Assembly: GCA_026985435.1 (NCBI GenBank)
Contig: JALSQL010000050.1
Location: forward strand, 1-13,098
Reading direction: 5' to 3'
Length of the DNA stretch: 13,098 bases
From: Acidilobaceae archaeon
GTDB lineage: Archaea; Thermoproteota; Thermoprotei_A; Sulfolobales; Acidilobaceae
This document shows, piece after piece, positions 1-6,556 of this stretch; the stretch's first letter is position 1, and every line of letters begins with the position of its first letter. The position numbers and the translations under genes were made by a program. The notes under the pieces are model-generated. The model made no database searches. It was not told the DNA's origin and saw only the letters and a list, made by a program, of their open reading frames with translations.

Positions 1-345
<345 letters not shown>

Positions 346-370
346 CTTCCACCTGGGGGCGGGGTGCACG

Positions 371-378
371 TGTATAAC
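371..378 (+). promoter_or_regulatory. TATA-like element downstream of 23S rRNA
   Basis: TGTATAAC stands out in very GC-rich DNA. If used, transcription would begin near 400, about 300 bases upstream of the likely xerA start. It could drive xerA with a long leader or an unrecognised RNA from 400 onward. Weak single-element evidence. Confidence 0.25.
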
Positions 379-617
379 GGCGCGCCCCGCAGTGGGTCCC
401 ACGCCTGGGGGCTCTGGTTGCGCTTACCGCCGCACCCCCGGCGGGCGGGCGCGGGCGAGACTCCCGTGGGGAGCGCTGGCGGCGCAGGGTCTCCTCTGGG
501 CCTCAGCCTGTGGCGGCGCCCGGGGGGCTGAAGCTCCTCCTGCCCCTCTCCCCGCCCGTCGCCTGGCTGGTGTTACCGGTGTACCCCCGGGGCTGGCGGT
601 GCTAGCGTGTGGCCGCG

Positions 618-637
618 CACCCCCAAGGTTGGGGGTG
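618..637. repeat. Perfect 20-base inverted repeat upstream of xerA
   Basis: CACCCCCAA and TTGGGGGTG are separated by GG, giving nine perfectly matched positions per arm. As RNA it would form a stem of about 8 bp with a tight loop. It lies 60 bases before the preferred xerA start at 698. It could be an operator, a leader hairpin or a chance product of G/C-rich composition. Confidence 0.4.
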
Positions 638-697
638 CTGCTGGTGGCGGGTGGCGGGGGTAGGAGCCTGCCGCTAGCCCCCCCGCCGGGGGGGCTG

Positions 698-1738
698 GTG
701 GGGCGGCCTGTGGGCGAGGCTGTCGACGCCTTCCTGGCGGCGTTGGAGGCCGCGGGCGCTAGCGCCTCCACCCTGAGGGCCTACCGGGCCGCCCTGAGGA
801 GCTTCGTGGAGTACGTGGGGGAGTCGAGGCCCGCGGGCGGGCTCGGGGTCTCGGAGTATGTCGGGTGGCTCCGCTGGCTGAGGGGGCGGGGGCCGCGGAG
901 GCCGCGGGGTGGGGGGTGGGAGGCTACCGTCCACTATTACAGCGTGTACGTCCGGAGGTTCCTCGAGTGGCTCGGGGTCGCCCGGGGGCTGCCAGCGGCG
1001 CCCCGGCCGAGGAGGGGGTTCAGCGGTGCCCTCCGCTGGGGCGAGGTGGAGGCGCTGCTGGAGGCGTCGAGGGACCTCCTGGACGCGCTGATAGTGGCGT
1101 TCCTCGCCGAGTCGGGGCTTAGGGCTAGGGAGCTCCTCGGCCTCCGGGTGGGCGACGTCGACCTCGAGGCTGGGGAGGCCCTGGTTAGGGGCAAGTACGG
1201 GAAGGAGAGGCGCGTCCCCCTGGGCCCCCTCACGAGGGCCGTGCTCAGGCTGTGGATCCGGGAGAGGCGCCTGGGGCCTGGCGATAGGCTGGTGCCGATA
1301 AGCTACCAGGCGCTCTACAAGAGGCTCAAGACGCTCGCGGCGAGGGCGGGGGTGGACCCGTCGAGGGTGAGGCCGCACGTCCTCAGGCACACGTTCGCCA
1401 CCGAGGCCCTCCGCAGGGGTGTCAGCCTGGCGGCGCTCCAGAGGCTCCTCGGCCACAGCGACGTCAAGGTCACCCAGCTCTACCTCCACCTGGCCTGGGA
1501 GGATGTGAGGCGCGAGTACGAGAGGGCCTTCGCGCCCCCCGGGGGCCAGCCGGGCTACTACCACCCCCAGCAGCCGCCCCCGGGGGCTGGGTGGGGCCAG
1601 CAGGCGTACCCCCCGCCGCCCCAGCAGCTGGCGGCCCCCTACCCGCAGGCGCCCGCGTACCCCTACCCCCAGCCGGGCGTCCCCCCGTGGCCCCCTCAGG
1701 CCCGGGCTGGGCGGGCGAGGGGGGAGGCGCGCATTTAA
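698..1738 (+). CDS. xerA: XerA-like tyrosine recombinase with Pro/Gln/Tyr-rich C-terminal tail
   Basis: Tyrosine site-specific recombinase (phage-integrase family) of the archaeal XerA type, whose known role is dimer resolution at a chromosomal dif site. From GTG 698 (346 aa) an N-terminal SAM-like core-binding domain spans about residues 5-95, with the usual STLRAYRAALRSF helix. The catalytic domain is about 110-278. All active-site residues are visible: R142 (SGLRARELLGL), hairpin lysine K166 or K169 (GKYGKERRVPL), H227 and R230 (RPHVLRHTFA), H253 (LLGHSD) and nucleophile Y262 (QLYLHL). Archaeal XerA proteins are near 280-290 aa; the excess is a tail, residues 280-346, rich in Pro, Gln, Tyr and Gly. 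The start is uncertain: GTG 710, 644 and 635 are also in frame, while anything before about 600 gives non-protein-like sequence and runs into the rRNA. The stop is 77 bases before ssb on the same strand. A housekeeping Xer is favoured over a mobile-element integrase because no att repeat or tRNA target is adjacent. Confidence 0.85.
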   Translation: MGRPVGEAVDAFLAALEAAGASASTLRAYRAALRSFVEYVGESRPAGGLGVSEYVGWLRWLRGRGPRRPRGGGWEATVHYYSVYVRRFLEWLGVARGLPAAPRPRRGFSGALRWGEVEALLEASRDLLDALIVAFLAESGLRARELLGLRVGDVDLEAGEALVRGKYGKERRVPLGPLTRAVLRLWIRERRLGPGDRLVPISYQALYKRLKTLAARAGVDPSRVRPHVLRHTFATEALRRGVSLAALQRLLGHSDVKVTQLYLHLAWEDVRREYERAFAPPGGQPGYYHPQQPPPGAGWGQQAYPPPPQQLAAPYPQAPAYPYPQPGVPPWPPQARAGRARGEARI

Positions 1739-1815
1739 CCCCCTCACCCCGGCTGGGGGCCCGTAAGCCCCGCACGCCCCATCCCCGGGAGCGCGCGGGG
1801 CGAGTGGCGTAGAGT

Positions 1816-2259
1816 GTGGAAGGATTGGAGGAGAAGAAGGTATCCCAGCTCCGCGAGGGGGAGGACGAGGTAACCGTCCGCGTGCGCGTCCTCGAGGTCG
1901 GGGAGACGAAGACCGTGCAGACCCGCAAGGGCCCCAGGACCCTCAGCGAGGCGGTCGTGGGCGACGAGACCGGGAGGGTGAGGCTAACCCTCTGGGGCCG
2001 CCACGCTGGCAGCCTGGAGGAGGGGGAGGCCGTCGAGATACGCGGCGCCTGGACCACGAGCTACAGGGGCGAGGTGCAGCTGAACGTCGGCTACAGGGGC
2101 GAGATCGAGAGGATAGACGACGACCAGGTGGCGAAGCCCGAGGAGGTCCCCGAGGAGACCCCCAAGGCCCAGTCAACCTGGAGGCCCCGCAGGCAGGGCG
2201 GCTGGAGCCGGGGCCGGCGGGGAGGCTACGGCGGCTACCAGAGGGACAGGAGCTTCTAG
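1816..2259 (+). CDS. ssb: Single-stranded DNA-binding protein, crenarchaeal single-OB type
   Basis: Binds single-stranded DNA in replication, recombination and repair. The 147-aa protein closely follows the Sulfolobus solfataricus SSB plan: one OB fold at about residues 8-105, then a flexible tail. Near-identical stretches include LSEAVVGDETGRVRLTLWG and AWTT.YRGEVQLN. The base-stacking aromatics W56, W75 and F79 of the Sulfolobus protein correspond to W60, W79 and Y83. The tail (106-147) has a Pro/Glu linker and then an Arg/Gly-rich region (SRGRRGGYGGYQRDRSF), so it ends basic rather than acidic. The start is GTG 1816; TTG 1825 is an alternative and matches the Sulfolobus N terminus better. 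No clear GGTG site precedes either. It follows the recombinase gene in the same direction and may be co-transcribed. A TATA-like ATTTAAC overlapping the xerA stop (1733-1739) could serve it. A T-run at 2311-2315 lies downstream. Confidence 0.93.
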   Translation: MEGLEEKKVSQLREGEDEVTVRVRVLEVGETKTVQTRKGPRTLSEAVVGDETGRVRLTLWGRHAGSLEEGEAVEIRGAWTTSYRGEVQLNVGYRGEIERIDDDQVAKPEEVPEETPKAQSTWRPRRQGGWSRGRRGGYGGYQRDRSF

Positions 2260-2308
2260 CCACCCCCCACCCCCGGCGGGCCGCCGAAGGCCGCGCGGGG
2301 GCCAGGCA

Positions 2309-2317
2309 AGCTTTTTC
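2309..2317 (+). promoter_or_regulatory. T-rich promoter element before the 2354 gene (also possible ssb terminator)
   Basis: AGCTTTTTC is the only T-run in this GC-rich gap. Its distance to the TTG at 2354 (about 40 bases) fits an archaeal TATA position with a short leader. It also lies 50 bases after the ssb stop, so T-rich termination is an alternative. Confidence 0.4.
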
Positions 2318-2353
2318 ACGCCCCAGCAGGAGCCCCGCCAGCGGTGTTGATGC

Positions 2354-2872
2354 TTGGGTCTCACCGCGAGGGTGGCGGTGGCGCTGGCTGTCATAGCGCT
2401 CCTGGCCGTACTACCCCTAGCATGGCCCGCCCAGGCCAGCGAGGATGACGAGTACGATGAGGAGTACGGCGAGGAGGCTGGGCTAGCTGGCGGTCTGGGG
2501 GCCGCCGCCGCGTGGGGTGGCGCGGCGGCGACGCTGGCGCTGGTGCTGGCTAGGGAGGCATACCCGAGGCTCGCGCGGGCGGGGCTACGGCCCCCGCCGA
2601 GGCTGTACCCGAGGATAGTGGAGGCCCACGCGCTGGTCAACGGGGTCTCAGCGGCCGCCGGGCTTGCCCACGGCTACGCCCTGAGGGCGAGGGCTGGGCC
2701 GGTCGAGTACGCCCTGGCTGGTATGGTCGCCTACACGGCCGCCACGGGGCTCCTCCTCTGGCTCTCGCGCGGGGACAAGAGGAGGATGGCGAGGCTGGTG
2801 CACGGCCAGAGGCTCGCCACGCTCCTGCTCGCCTTGCTGCTAGCGCTGCACGTCGCTAGAATGGGGGACTAG
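2354..2872 (+). CDS. Small membrane protein, putative four-helix di-heme b-type cytochrome
   Basis: No family recognised with certainty. The 172-aa protein has a signal peptide (residues 1-28, hydrophobic core AVALAVIALLAVLPLA, likely cleavage after AQA), a strongly acidic segment (SEDDEYDEEYGEE, 29-41), then four predicted membrane helices at about 43-66, 88-110, 116-137 and 145-169. Positive loops (71-88 and 138-144) put these loops in the cytoplasm. The only four histidines are H92 and H106 in helix 2 and H150 and H166 in helix 4. With that topology H92/H150 lie near the inner face and H106/H166 near the outer face, the geometry of two stacked b-hemes as in cytochrome b561 or ferric-reductase-type bundles. 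Heme binding is inference. The start is TTG 2354, the first in-frame start after a stop, with GGTG at 2343-2346. It is convergent with the thioredoxin-fold gene ending at 3011. Confidence 0.6.
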   Translation: MGLTARVAVALAVIALLAVLPLAWPAQASEDDEYDEEYGEEAGLAGGLGAAAAWGGAAATLALVLAREAYPRLARAGLRPPPRLYPRIVEAHALVNGVSAAAGLAHGYALRARAGPVEYALAGMVAYTAATGLLLWLSRGDKRRMARLVHGQRLATLLLALLLALHVARMGD

Positions 2873-3010
2873 GGGGCGGGTCGCGGAGGACCACAACCTC
2901 ATCCCCCCACTCGGGGGCTCCGGGGCCCGCGAAGGGCAGGGGCCCAGTCACCCCCGCCCCCCGCGCAGGCTGGCCTCCGGGGCCAAAAATGGGGAGCCCC
3001 GCGGGGTGGG

Positions 3011-4093
3011 CTACCCGGAGGAGCCGATGGCGTCCCTCACGAGTGCCACGAAGCGCTCGGCGCTCATCTCGCCGCTGGCGTACGACACCCTCCCACCGCT
3101 GGAGACTATGAAGAACGCCGGGGTGCCCAGCCTGCTCGGCGGGACGTCGGCGGCCCTGGTTAGGTTGTACACGAAGCCGCCGATGTCGGGGTTGGCGAAG
3201 CCGGTCCCGCCGCTGAAGACTATAGCGTACACAGGGACGTCGAGCCTCCTAGACGCCTCGAGGAGGTTGGGCCAGAACCTCTGGCAGTGGGGGCAGAACT
3301 TGTTTAGCACCACGAAGACAGCGGGGCCGGAGAGGGCCCCCCTAGCCTCGCCGGGGCTCACGGGCTGCGGCACCCCGCCCTCGACCCTGTAGAACCCGTC
3401 GCCCGCGAGCCTCAGGTCGCTCGAGGCGAGCTGGGAGCAGAAGGAGCCCCCCTCCAGGGTCCTCTCCAGCCGGCTGGCCGTGGAGTTGGGGGTGTAGGAT
3501 ACCACGTCCACCAGATACGAGATGGTGAGGTTGGCCCAGGGGATCTCAAGGGTTATGTTGGCGCGCTCGAGCACCCCGGTGGAGGCGTTGTAGTAGCCAA
3601 CGTAGCTGTACCTGTACCCGGGCATGGAGGCCCCGCCGCTGTAGGCGAGGAGGCCGCCCTCCCTCCCCGAGAGGTGGACCTCAACGCAGAGCGCTGAGAG
3701 CGGCTGCGGCGCCAGCAGGGGGAGGTAGAGGCTCCCATTCCCGGCCCCGCCAACGGGCAGCGCGAGGGCGCCGTAGGGGACAGGGGCGGTGTTGCTCTTG
3801 TTGCCCTGGACGAGCCTCGCCTCAACCATGAAGTCGGAGGAGAAGCCCAGGACGGTAAGGTTCTCCTCGACGCTGTCGACTGTAGTGTTACTGGTGCCGT
3901 TTACCACGCTCACAACCCTGGAGGTTATGTTGAGGGTGAAAGAGTCGCCCCCATGCAGGGGCAGCGCGAGCCGCCTAGCCGGCGGGGCGCTCGTGGCTGT
4001 GGAGGCGGGGCCACCGCCGGCTAGGCGGCCGTAGGCCAGCGCCCCAGCCGCGGCCACCGCTGCCACCACAACAACGGCGGCTACAAGCCTCAA
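3011..4093 (-). CDS. Membrane-anchored extracytoplasmic thioredoxin-fold protein (CPHC active site)
   Basis: Likely an extracytoplasmic thiol:disulfide oxidoreductase. Of 360 aa, residues 1-23 form a signal anchor (LVAAVVVVAAVAAAGALAY), followed by a low-complexity Ala/Ser/Thr linker. A domain of unknown type (about 45-235) contains ten N-glycosylation sequons (N55, N65, N69, N78, N98, N119, N169, N179, N188, N203) and two cysteines, C136 and C219. The C-terminal thioredoxin fold (about 245-358) has FVVLNKFCPHCQRFWP with C267-P-H-C270, the dipeptide of DsbA-type oxidants, and the cis-proline loop GTPAFFIV (P325). An eleventh sequon is N310. The sequon density supports an S-layer-side location, since archaea N-glycosylate exported proteins. 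The start is TTG 4093 with GGTGG about 12 bases upstream and CTATAAG further up (4136-4142). It is a separate transcription unit from the acyl-CoA dehydrogenase gene. The substrate is unknown. Confidence 0.82.
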   Translation of the reverse strand: MRLVAAVVVVAAVAAAGALAYGRLAGGGPASTATSAPPARRLALPLHGGDSFTLNITSRVVSVVNGTSNTTVDSVEENLTVLGFSSDFMVEARLVQGNKSNTAPVPYGALALPVGGAGNGSLYLPLLAPQPLSALCVEVHLSGREGGLLAYSGGASMPGYRYSYVGYYNASTGVLERANITLEIPWANLTISYLVDVVSYTPNSTASRLERTLEGGSFCSQLASSDLRLAGDGFYRVEGGVPQPVSPGEARGALSGPAVFVVLNKFCPHCQRFWPNLLEASRRLDVPVYAIVFSGGTGFANPDIGGFVYNLTRAADVPPSRLGTPAFFIVSSGGRVSYASGEMSAERFVALVRDAIGSSG

Positions 4094-4135
4094 ATCCAGA
4101 GCTAACCACCCGCCCGGAGGGCGCCGGGGCCGGGT

Positions 4136-4142
4136 CTTATAG
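4136..4142 (-). promoter_or_regulatory. TATA box for the CPHC thioredoxin-fold gene
   Basis: On the minus strand this reads CTATAAG. It is centred about 46 bases upstream of the TTG start at 4093, so transcription would start near 4112 and leave a leader of about 20 bases with room for the GGTGG site at 4106-4110. It lies between this gene and the stop of the preceding gene (4160), supporting independent transcription. Confidence 0.6.
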
Positions 4143-4159
4143 GGCCCGGTACGGGGCGT

Positions 4160-5245
4160 CTAGAGGCCCGACTTGAGGAGCCTCGACCCTATGAAGTCCA
4201 GGAGAACCTCCCGGGCGCCCTCGCCTATGTCGAGCACCCTCGAGTCCCTCGACAGCCTCTCGGTGAGGCTCCACCGGGCCAGCCCCCGGCCCCCCATGAG
4301 CTGCGTGGCCAGCCAGGAGGCCCTCTGCGCCACCCTGGCGCCTAGAACCTTAGCCTCAGCGGCGGCGAGCGGGTCAACCCTGCCCCCCGCACCCTCGGCG
4401 GCCCTGGCAGCGTGCGCGACCAGCGCGGCGAGCGCCGAGGCCTCGGCGGCCGTCTCCGCTACCATCCAGCGGACCCCCTGATACTCCCCGAGGGGCCTCC
4501 CGAACACCCTGTGGGTCCTCATCCTCTCCAGGGCGGCGGAGAGGGCGCCCTCGGCTATGCCCAGGGCTATGGCGGCGTAGCCGAGCCTGCCGAGGTTTAT
4601 CCCCTCCAGGGCCTCCCTCAGGCCCCTACCGGGCTCCCCAACCCTCACCGCGGGGGCCGACAGGTACTCCACCCTCCCAACGCCCGCCCCGCGGAGGGTG
4701 GTTAGGTCCATGGCCTCAACCCTGACCCGCCCACCCCTCTCAACTGCGTACAGGGTGGGCCCCTCGGGGGCGGCCGCCAGCACCAGGAAGTAGCGGGCGT
4801 AGAGGGCGTTGCTGGTGAAGACCTTGACGCCGCTAACCCTCCACCCGCCATCGCCGGGCTCGGCCCTCGTCTCGAGGTTGCCGAGCACGTCACTCCCACC
4901 GCCCGGCTCCGTTATGCTCACAGCAGCGACGCCCCGGCCGCCCACGCGGCCCTCGAGCAGCCTCCACGCCATACCGTGGATCAGGATTACATGCCCCACA
5001 GCGGGCGAGGAGCGGCTGGCCAGCCTCACGGCCTCGAGCAGGCCCCCCACGCTAGAGAGCGTGAAGGCCCCCTCAGACTCCAGCCTGGCCAGGAAACCGT
5101 CGGGGACGGCATTGAGCCTGTCAATGTCGCCAGCCACCCGGGGCAACTCCTCCACGAGAAGAGCGCGCAGGCCCTCCGGCACGTCACCCAAAGGCGGGTA
5201 GAGGGGCACACCACGCCACCAACAGCCCGGGGCCCGCGGCGGCAT
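4160..5245 (-). CDS. Acyl-CoA dehydrogenase family protein
   Basis: FAD-dependent acyl-CoA dehydrogenase, which introduces an alpha,beta double bond into acyl-CoA substrates; substrate not predictable. From ATG 5245 it is 361 aa. The family signature AVSITEPGGGSDV is at residues 108-120, the middle beta domain at about 105-210 and the C-terminal helical domain at about 212-355, with HRVFGRPLGEYQGV (245-257) and QLMGGRGL (315-322). E342 (DIGEGAREV) lies at the position of the catalytic base in short- and medium-chain enzymes (YEGT motif). The family is usually near 380 aa; here the N-terminal helical domain (1-105) is somewhat short and diverged. ATG 5245 is preceded on the minus strand by GGGAGGG four bases upstream, a strong ribosome binding site; upstream in-frame codons only read through the tRNA-Leu complement. 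It stands alone, so any link to beta-oxidation is inference. Confidence 0.9.
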   Translation of the reverse strand: MPPRAPGCWWRGVPLYPPLGDVPEGLRALLVEELPRVAGDIDRLNAVPDGFLARLESEGAFTLSSVGGLLEAVRLASRSSPAVGHVILIHGMAWRLLEGRVGGRGVAAVSITEPGGGSDVLGNLETRAEPGDGGWRVSGVKVFTSNALYARYFLVLAAAPEGPTLYAVERGGRVRVEAMDLTTLRGAGVGRVEYLSAPAVRVGEPGRGLREALEGINLGRLGYAAIALGIAEGALSAALERMRTHRVFGRPLGEYQGVRWMVAETAAEASALAALVAHAARAAEGAGGRVDPLAAAEAKVLGARVAQRASWLATQLMGGRGLARWSLTERLSRDSRVLDIGEGAREVLLDFIGSRLLKSGL

Positions 5246-5250
5246 TAAAC
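5244..5250 (+). promoter_or_regulatory. Candidate TATA box for tRNA-Leu, overlapping the divergent start codon
   Basis: ATTAAAC is the most A/T-rich stretch before tRNA-Leu, centred 43 bases from the mature 5' end, which would leave a leader of about 17 bases. It overlaps the start codon of the divergent acyl-CoA dehydrogenase gene. A second candidate, GATACGTA at 5265-5272, could serve the opposite strand. Confidence 0.35.
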
Positions 5251-5289
5251 CCTCCCAGACACCCGATACGTACCCACGGGGGAGGGCGC

Positions 5290-5372
5290 GCGGGGGTGCC
5301 CGAGCGGCCCAAGGGGGCGGGCTCAAGACCCGTTGGCGTAGGCCATCCCGGGTTCGAATCCCGGCCCCCGCA
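5290..5372 (+). tRNA. tRNA-Leu(CAA)
   Basis: Class II tRNA with a long variable arm. Acceptor strands GCGGGGG (5290-5296) and CCCCCGC (5365-5371) pair perfectly; the D arm contains CCCGAGCGGCC; the anticodon stem GCGGG/CCCGT encloses CTCAAGA, so the anticodon is CAA, reading UUG. The variable arm is TGGC-GTAG-GCCA, and the T arm is CCGGG-TTCGAAT-CCCGG. The discriminator is A, as expected for leucine. CCA is encoded directly after it (5373-5375). No intron. Confidence 0.97.
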
Positions 5373-5493
5373 CCAGCCCCGCAGATGGCGATACCGTCCG
5401 AGTGCGGCACCCGCCGTAGCGGTGTAGCACGCCGTAGGCTAGCCTCGACAGGGAGACCCCGGGTGCACAGCGCGATCACGGACCCCTGCTCGT

Positions 5494-6498
5494 TTAAGAA
5501 GAAGAGGAGAGTAGGACGCCCTCCCTGATTATACTCCTACCGTCGGCGCTGACATTGGAGTATAGGGGTAGCATGTCGACGTGGACACTGCACCTCCAGC
5601 CAGCGCCTGTAGCCGAGCCCAGGGGGTCTCCGACCGCGATGTGGGCCCCCGGCATCTTCTCGTCATGCAGCATGTTCCCGATCGGCTCTTTGATGTGGGG
5701 GTTACCGCCTATGCCGACCTCGCCAGCCCTTAGGCCGCACTCCCCAGCCCCCGAGATGTAGTCGTAGAACTCTTTGGCTATGGGGCCCCCTCGAACATCG
5801 GCGACCATAGAGTCCTCGAACTCGACAACGACAGGCTCGGGCAGGAGCCCATACTTCACGCTAAAATAGTCGCCGAGGACTCCGTCAACCACGAGCCTCC
5901 CGTCCACCCTATAGGGTGTGGTGAAGACCTCCCCGGGCGGCCAGTTATCCCACTCCCCCCGGCCTATTATGCCCGTGTTAGCCCTCCACCTGTAGCGTCC
6001 GACCTCCACGACGACATCGGAGCCGCCCCGGCTAGTCACGTGCAGCTCCCGGGAGCTTGAGAGTACATCGTGGAGCCTAGAGATTATCTCAGCTGTCTCC
6101 CGGCAGCCGGCAAGCCTCCCCAATATGCCGAGGGTAACCTTCGGCATGTGGACGTGGCCAGCGCCCACCGATAGAGCCTTCTCTATGAGGGCCGCCCGGA
6201 AGGGGCCCTCCCCCCTCAGCGTGCCCGCAACGTAGAATGTGTAGGAGGGGGCTATATCCTCCACGAGCGACTCTATCGAGGCGGGCAGCGCCCTCAGGGG
6301 CCTTCCGAGCGAGTCGATGTTGACTATGAATGGCTCTACGCCGAGCCTCCTAGCCGCCGTGGAGATTACGAGCGCGACGTCGGCGGACCCTCTGTCGGAT
6401 ACGATAAGCGTGCTGTCGCCCTTCTCGAGCTTCAGGCAGTCTCGCATAGTCTCGAACACGACGTCAACGAGCCGGTTGAGCAGATCCCCGCTAGGCAA
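5494..6498 (-). CDS. M29-family aminopeptidase (AmpS/aminopeptidase T type)
   Basis: Metal-dependent aminopeptidase of family M29 (COG2309), which removes N-terminal residues from peptides in the cytoplasm. From TTG 6498 it has 334 aa. C-terminal hallmarks are NWPPGEVFTTP (E190), VDGRLVVDGVLGD (about 198-210), GEVGIGGNPHIKEPIGNMLHDE (E260 region), GAHIAVGD (H286) and SVHVDML (H306, D308); these match the Glu/His/His/Asp metal ligands of M29 enzymes. The tyrosine following the first metal histidine in the AmpS active site (HLALGSAY type) is not apparent here. Start choice: GTG 6525 is also in frame, but TTG 6498 has GGTGG five bases upstream and the TATA-like element at 6541-6549 predicts a start site near 6519, inside the longer reading. 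The gene looks lower in G+C than its neighbours, which could mean transfer. Confidence 0.85.
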   Translation of the reverse strand: MPSGDLLNRLVDVVFETMRDCLKLEKGDSTLIVSDRGSADVALVISTAARRLGVEPFIVNIDSLGRPLRALPASIESLVEDIAPSYTFYVAGTLRGEGPFRAALIEKALSVGAGHVHMPKVTLGILGRLAGCRETAEIISRLHDVLSSSRELHVTSRGGSDVVVEVGRYRWRANTGIIGRGEWDNWPPGEVFTTPYRVDGRLVVDGVLGDYFSVKYGLLPEPVVVEFEDSMVADVRGGPIAKEFYDYISGAGECGLRAGEVGIGGNPHIKEPIGNMLHDEKMPGAHIAVGDPLGSATGAGWRCSVHVDMLPLYSNVSADGRSIIREGVLLSSSS

Positions 6499-6540
6499 GG
6501 AACCACCCCCAGCGCCCGCATACACGCAGGGCCGTACTAC

Positions 6541-6549
6541 CGGAAAAGC
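6541..6549 (-). promoter_or_regulatory. TATA-like element for the M29 aminopeptidase gene
   Basis: The minus strand reads GCTTTTCCG here. Its centre is about 47 bases before TTG 6498, giving a predicted leader near 20 bases that contains the GGTGG at 6503-6507. It sits directly next to the stop of the preceding gene (6557). Confidence 0.4.
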
Positions 6550-6556
6550 GGGCGCC

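Larger units (their letters stand above)
346..697. other. GC-rich spacer between 23S rRNA and xerA, no convincing gene
   Basis: About 350 bases with very high G+C. The open frames here give Ala/Gly/Pro/Arg-rich low-complexity translations without recognisable motifs, and the frame leading into the recombinase is open by base composition only. Visible elements are a TATA-like TGTATAAC at 371-378, a GTGGG-T-CCCAC inverted repeat at about 392-402, a repeated CCTGGGGGC (352-360 and 404-412), and a perfect 9+2+9 inverted repeat at 618-637. I looked for 5S rRNA, SRP RNA, RNase P RNA and tRNA hallmarks and saw none. An rRNA trailer that pairs with the upstream leader would be expected here, but the partner lies outside the window. 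Confidence 0.6.

Noticed and set aside
618..637. dif-like recombination site for XerA
   Set aside because: Known dif sites are about 28 bases with an A/T-rich centre between imperfect arms; this palindrome has a two-base GG centre and no resemblance.
674..1747. Long minus-strand frame of 357 codons opposite the recombinase
   Set aside because: High G+C removes stop codons on the opposite strand; the translation is Pro/Arg/Leu-rich and the plus-strand frame has all the recombinase active-site residues.
5246..5479. N-terminal extension of the acyl-CoA dehydrogenase frame
   Set aside because: It is the complement of tRNA-Leu (giving the typical false GIRTRDGL peptide), and ATG 5245 has a strong ribosome binding site.
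5386..5525. Short basic plus-strand frame after tRNA-Leu (MAIPSECGTRR...)
   Set aside because: It overlaps the conserved end of the aminopeptidase gene and has no ribosome binding site or family resemblance.
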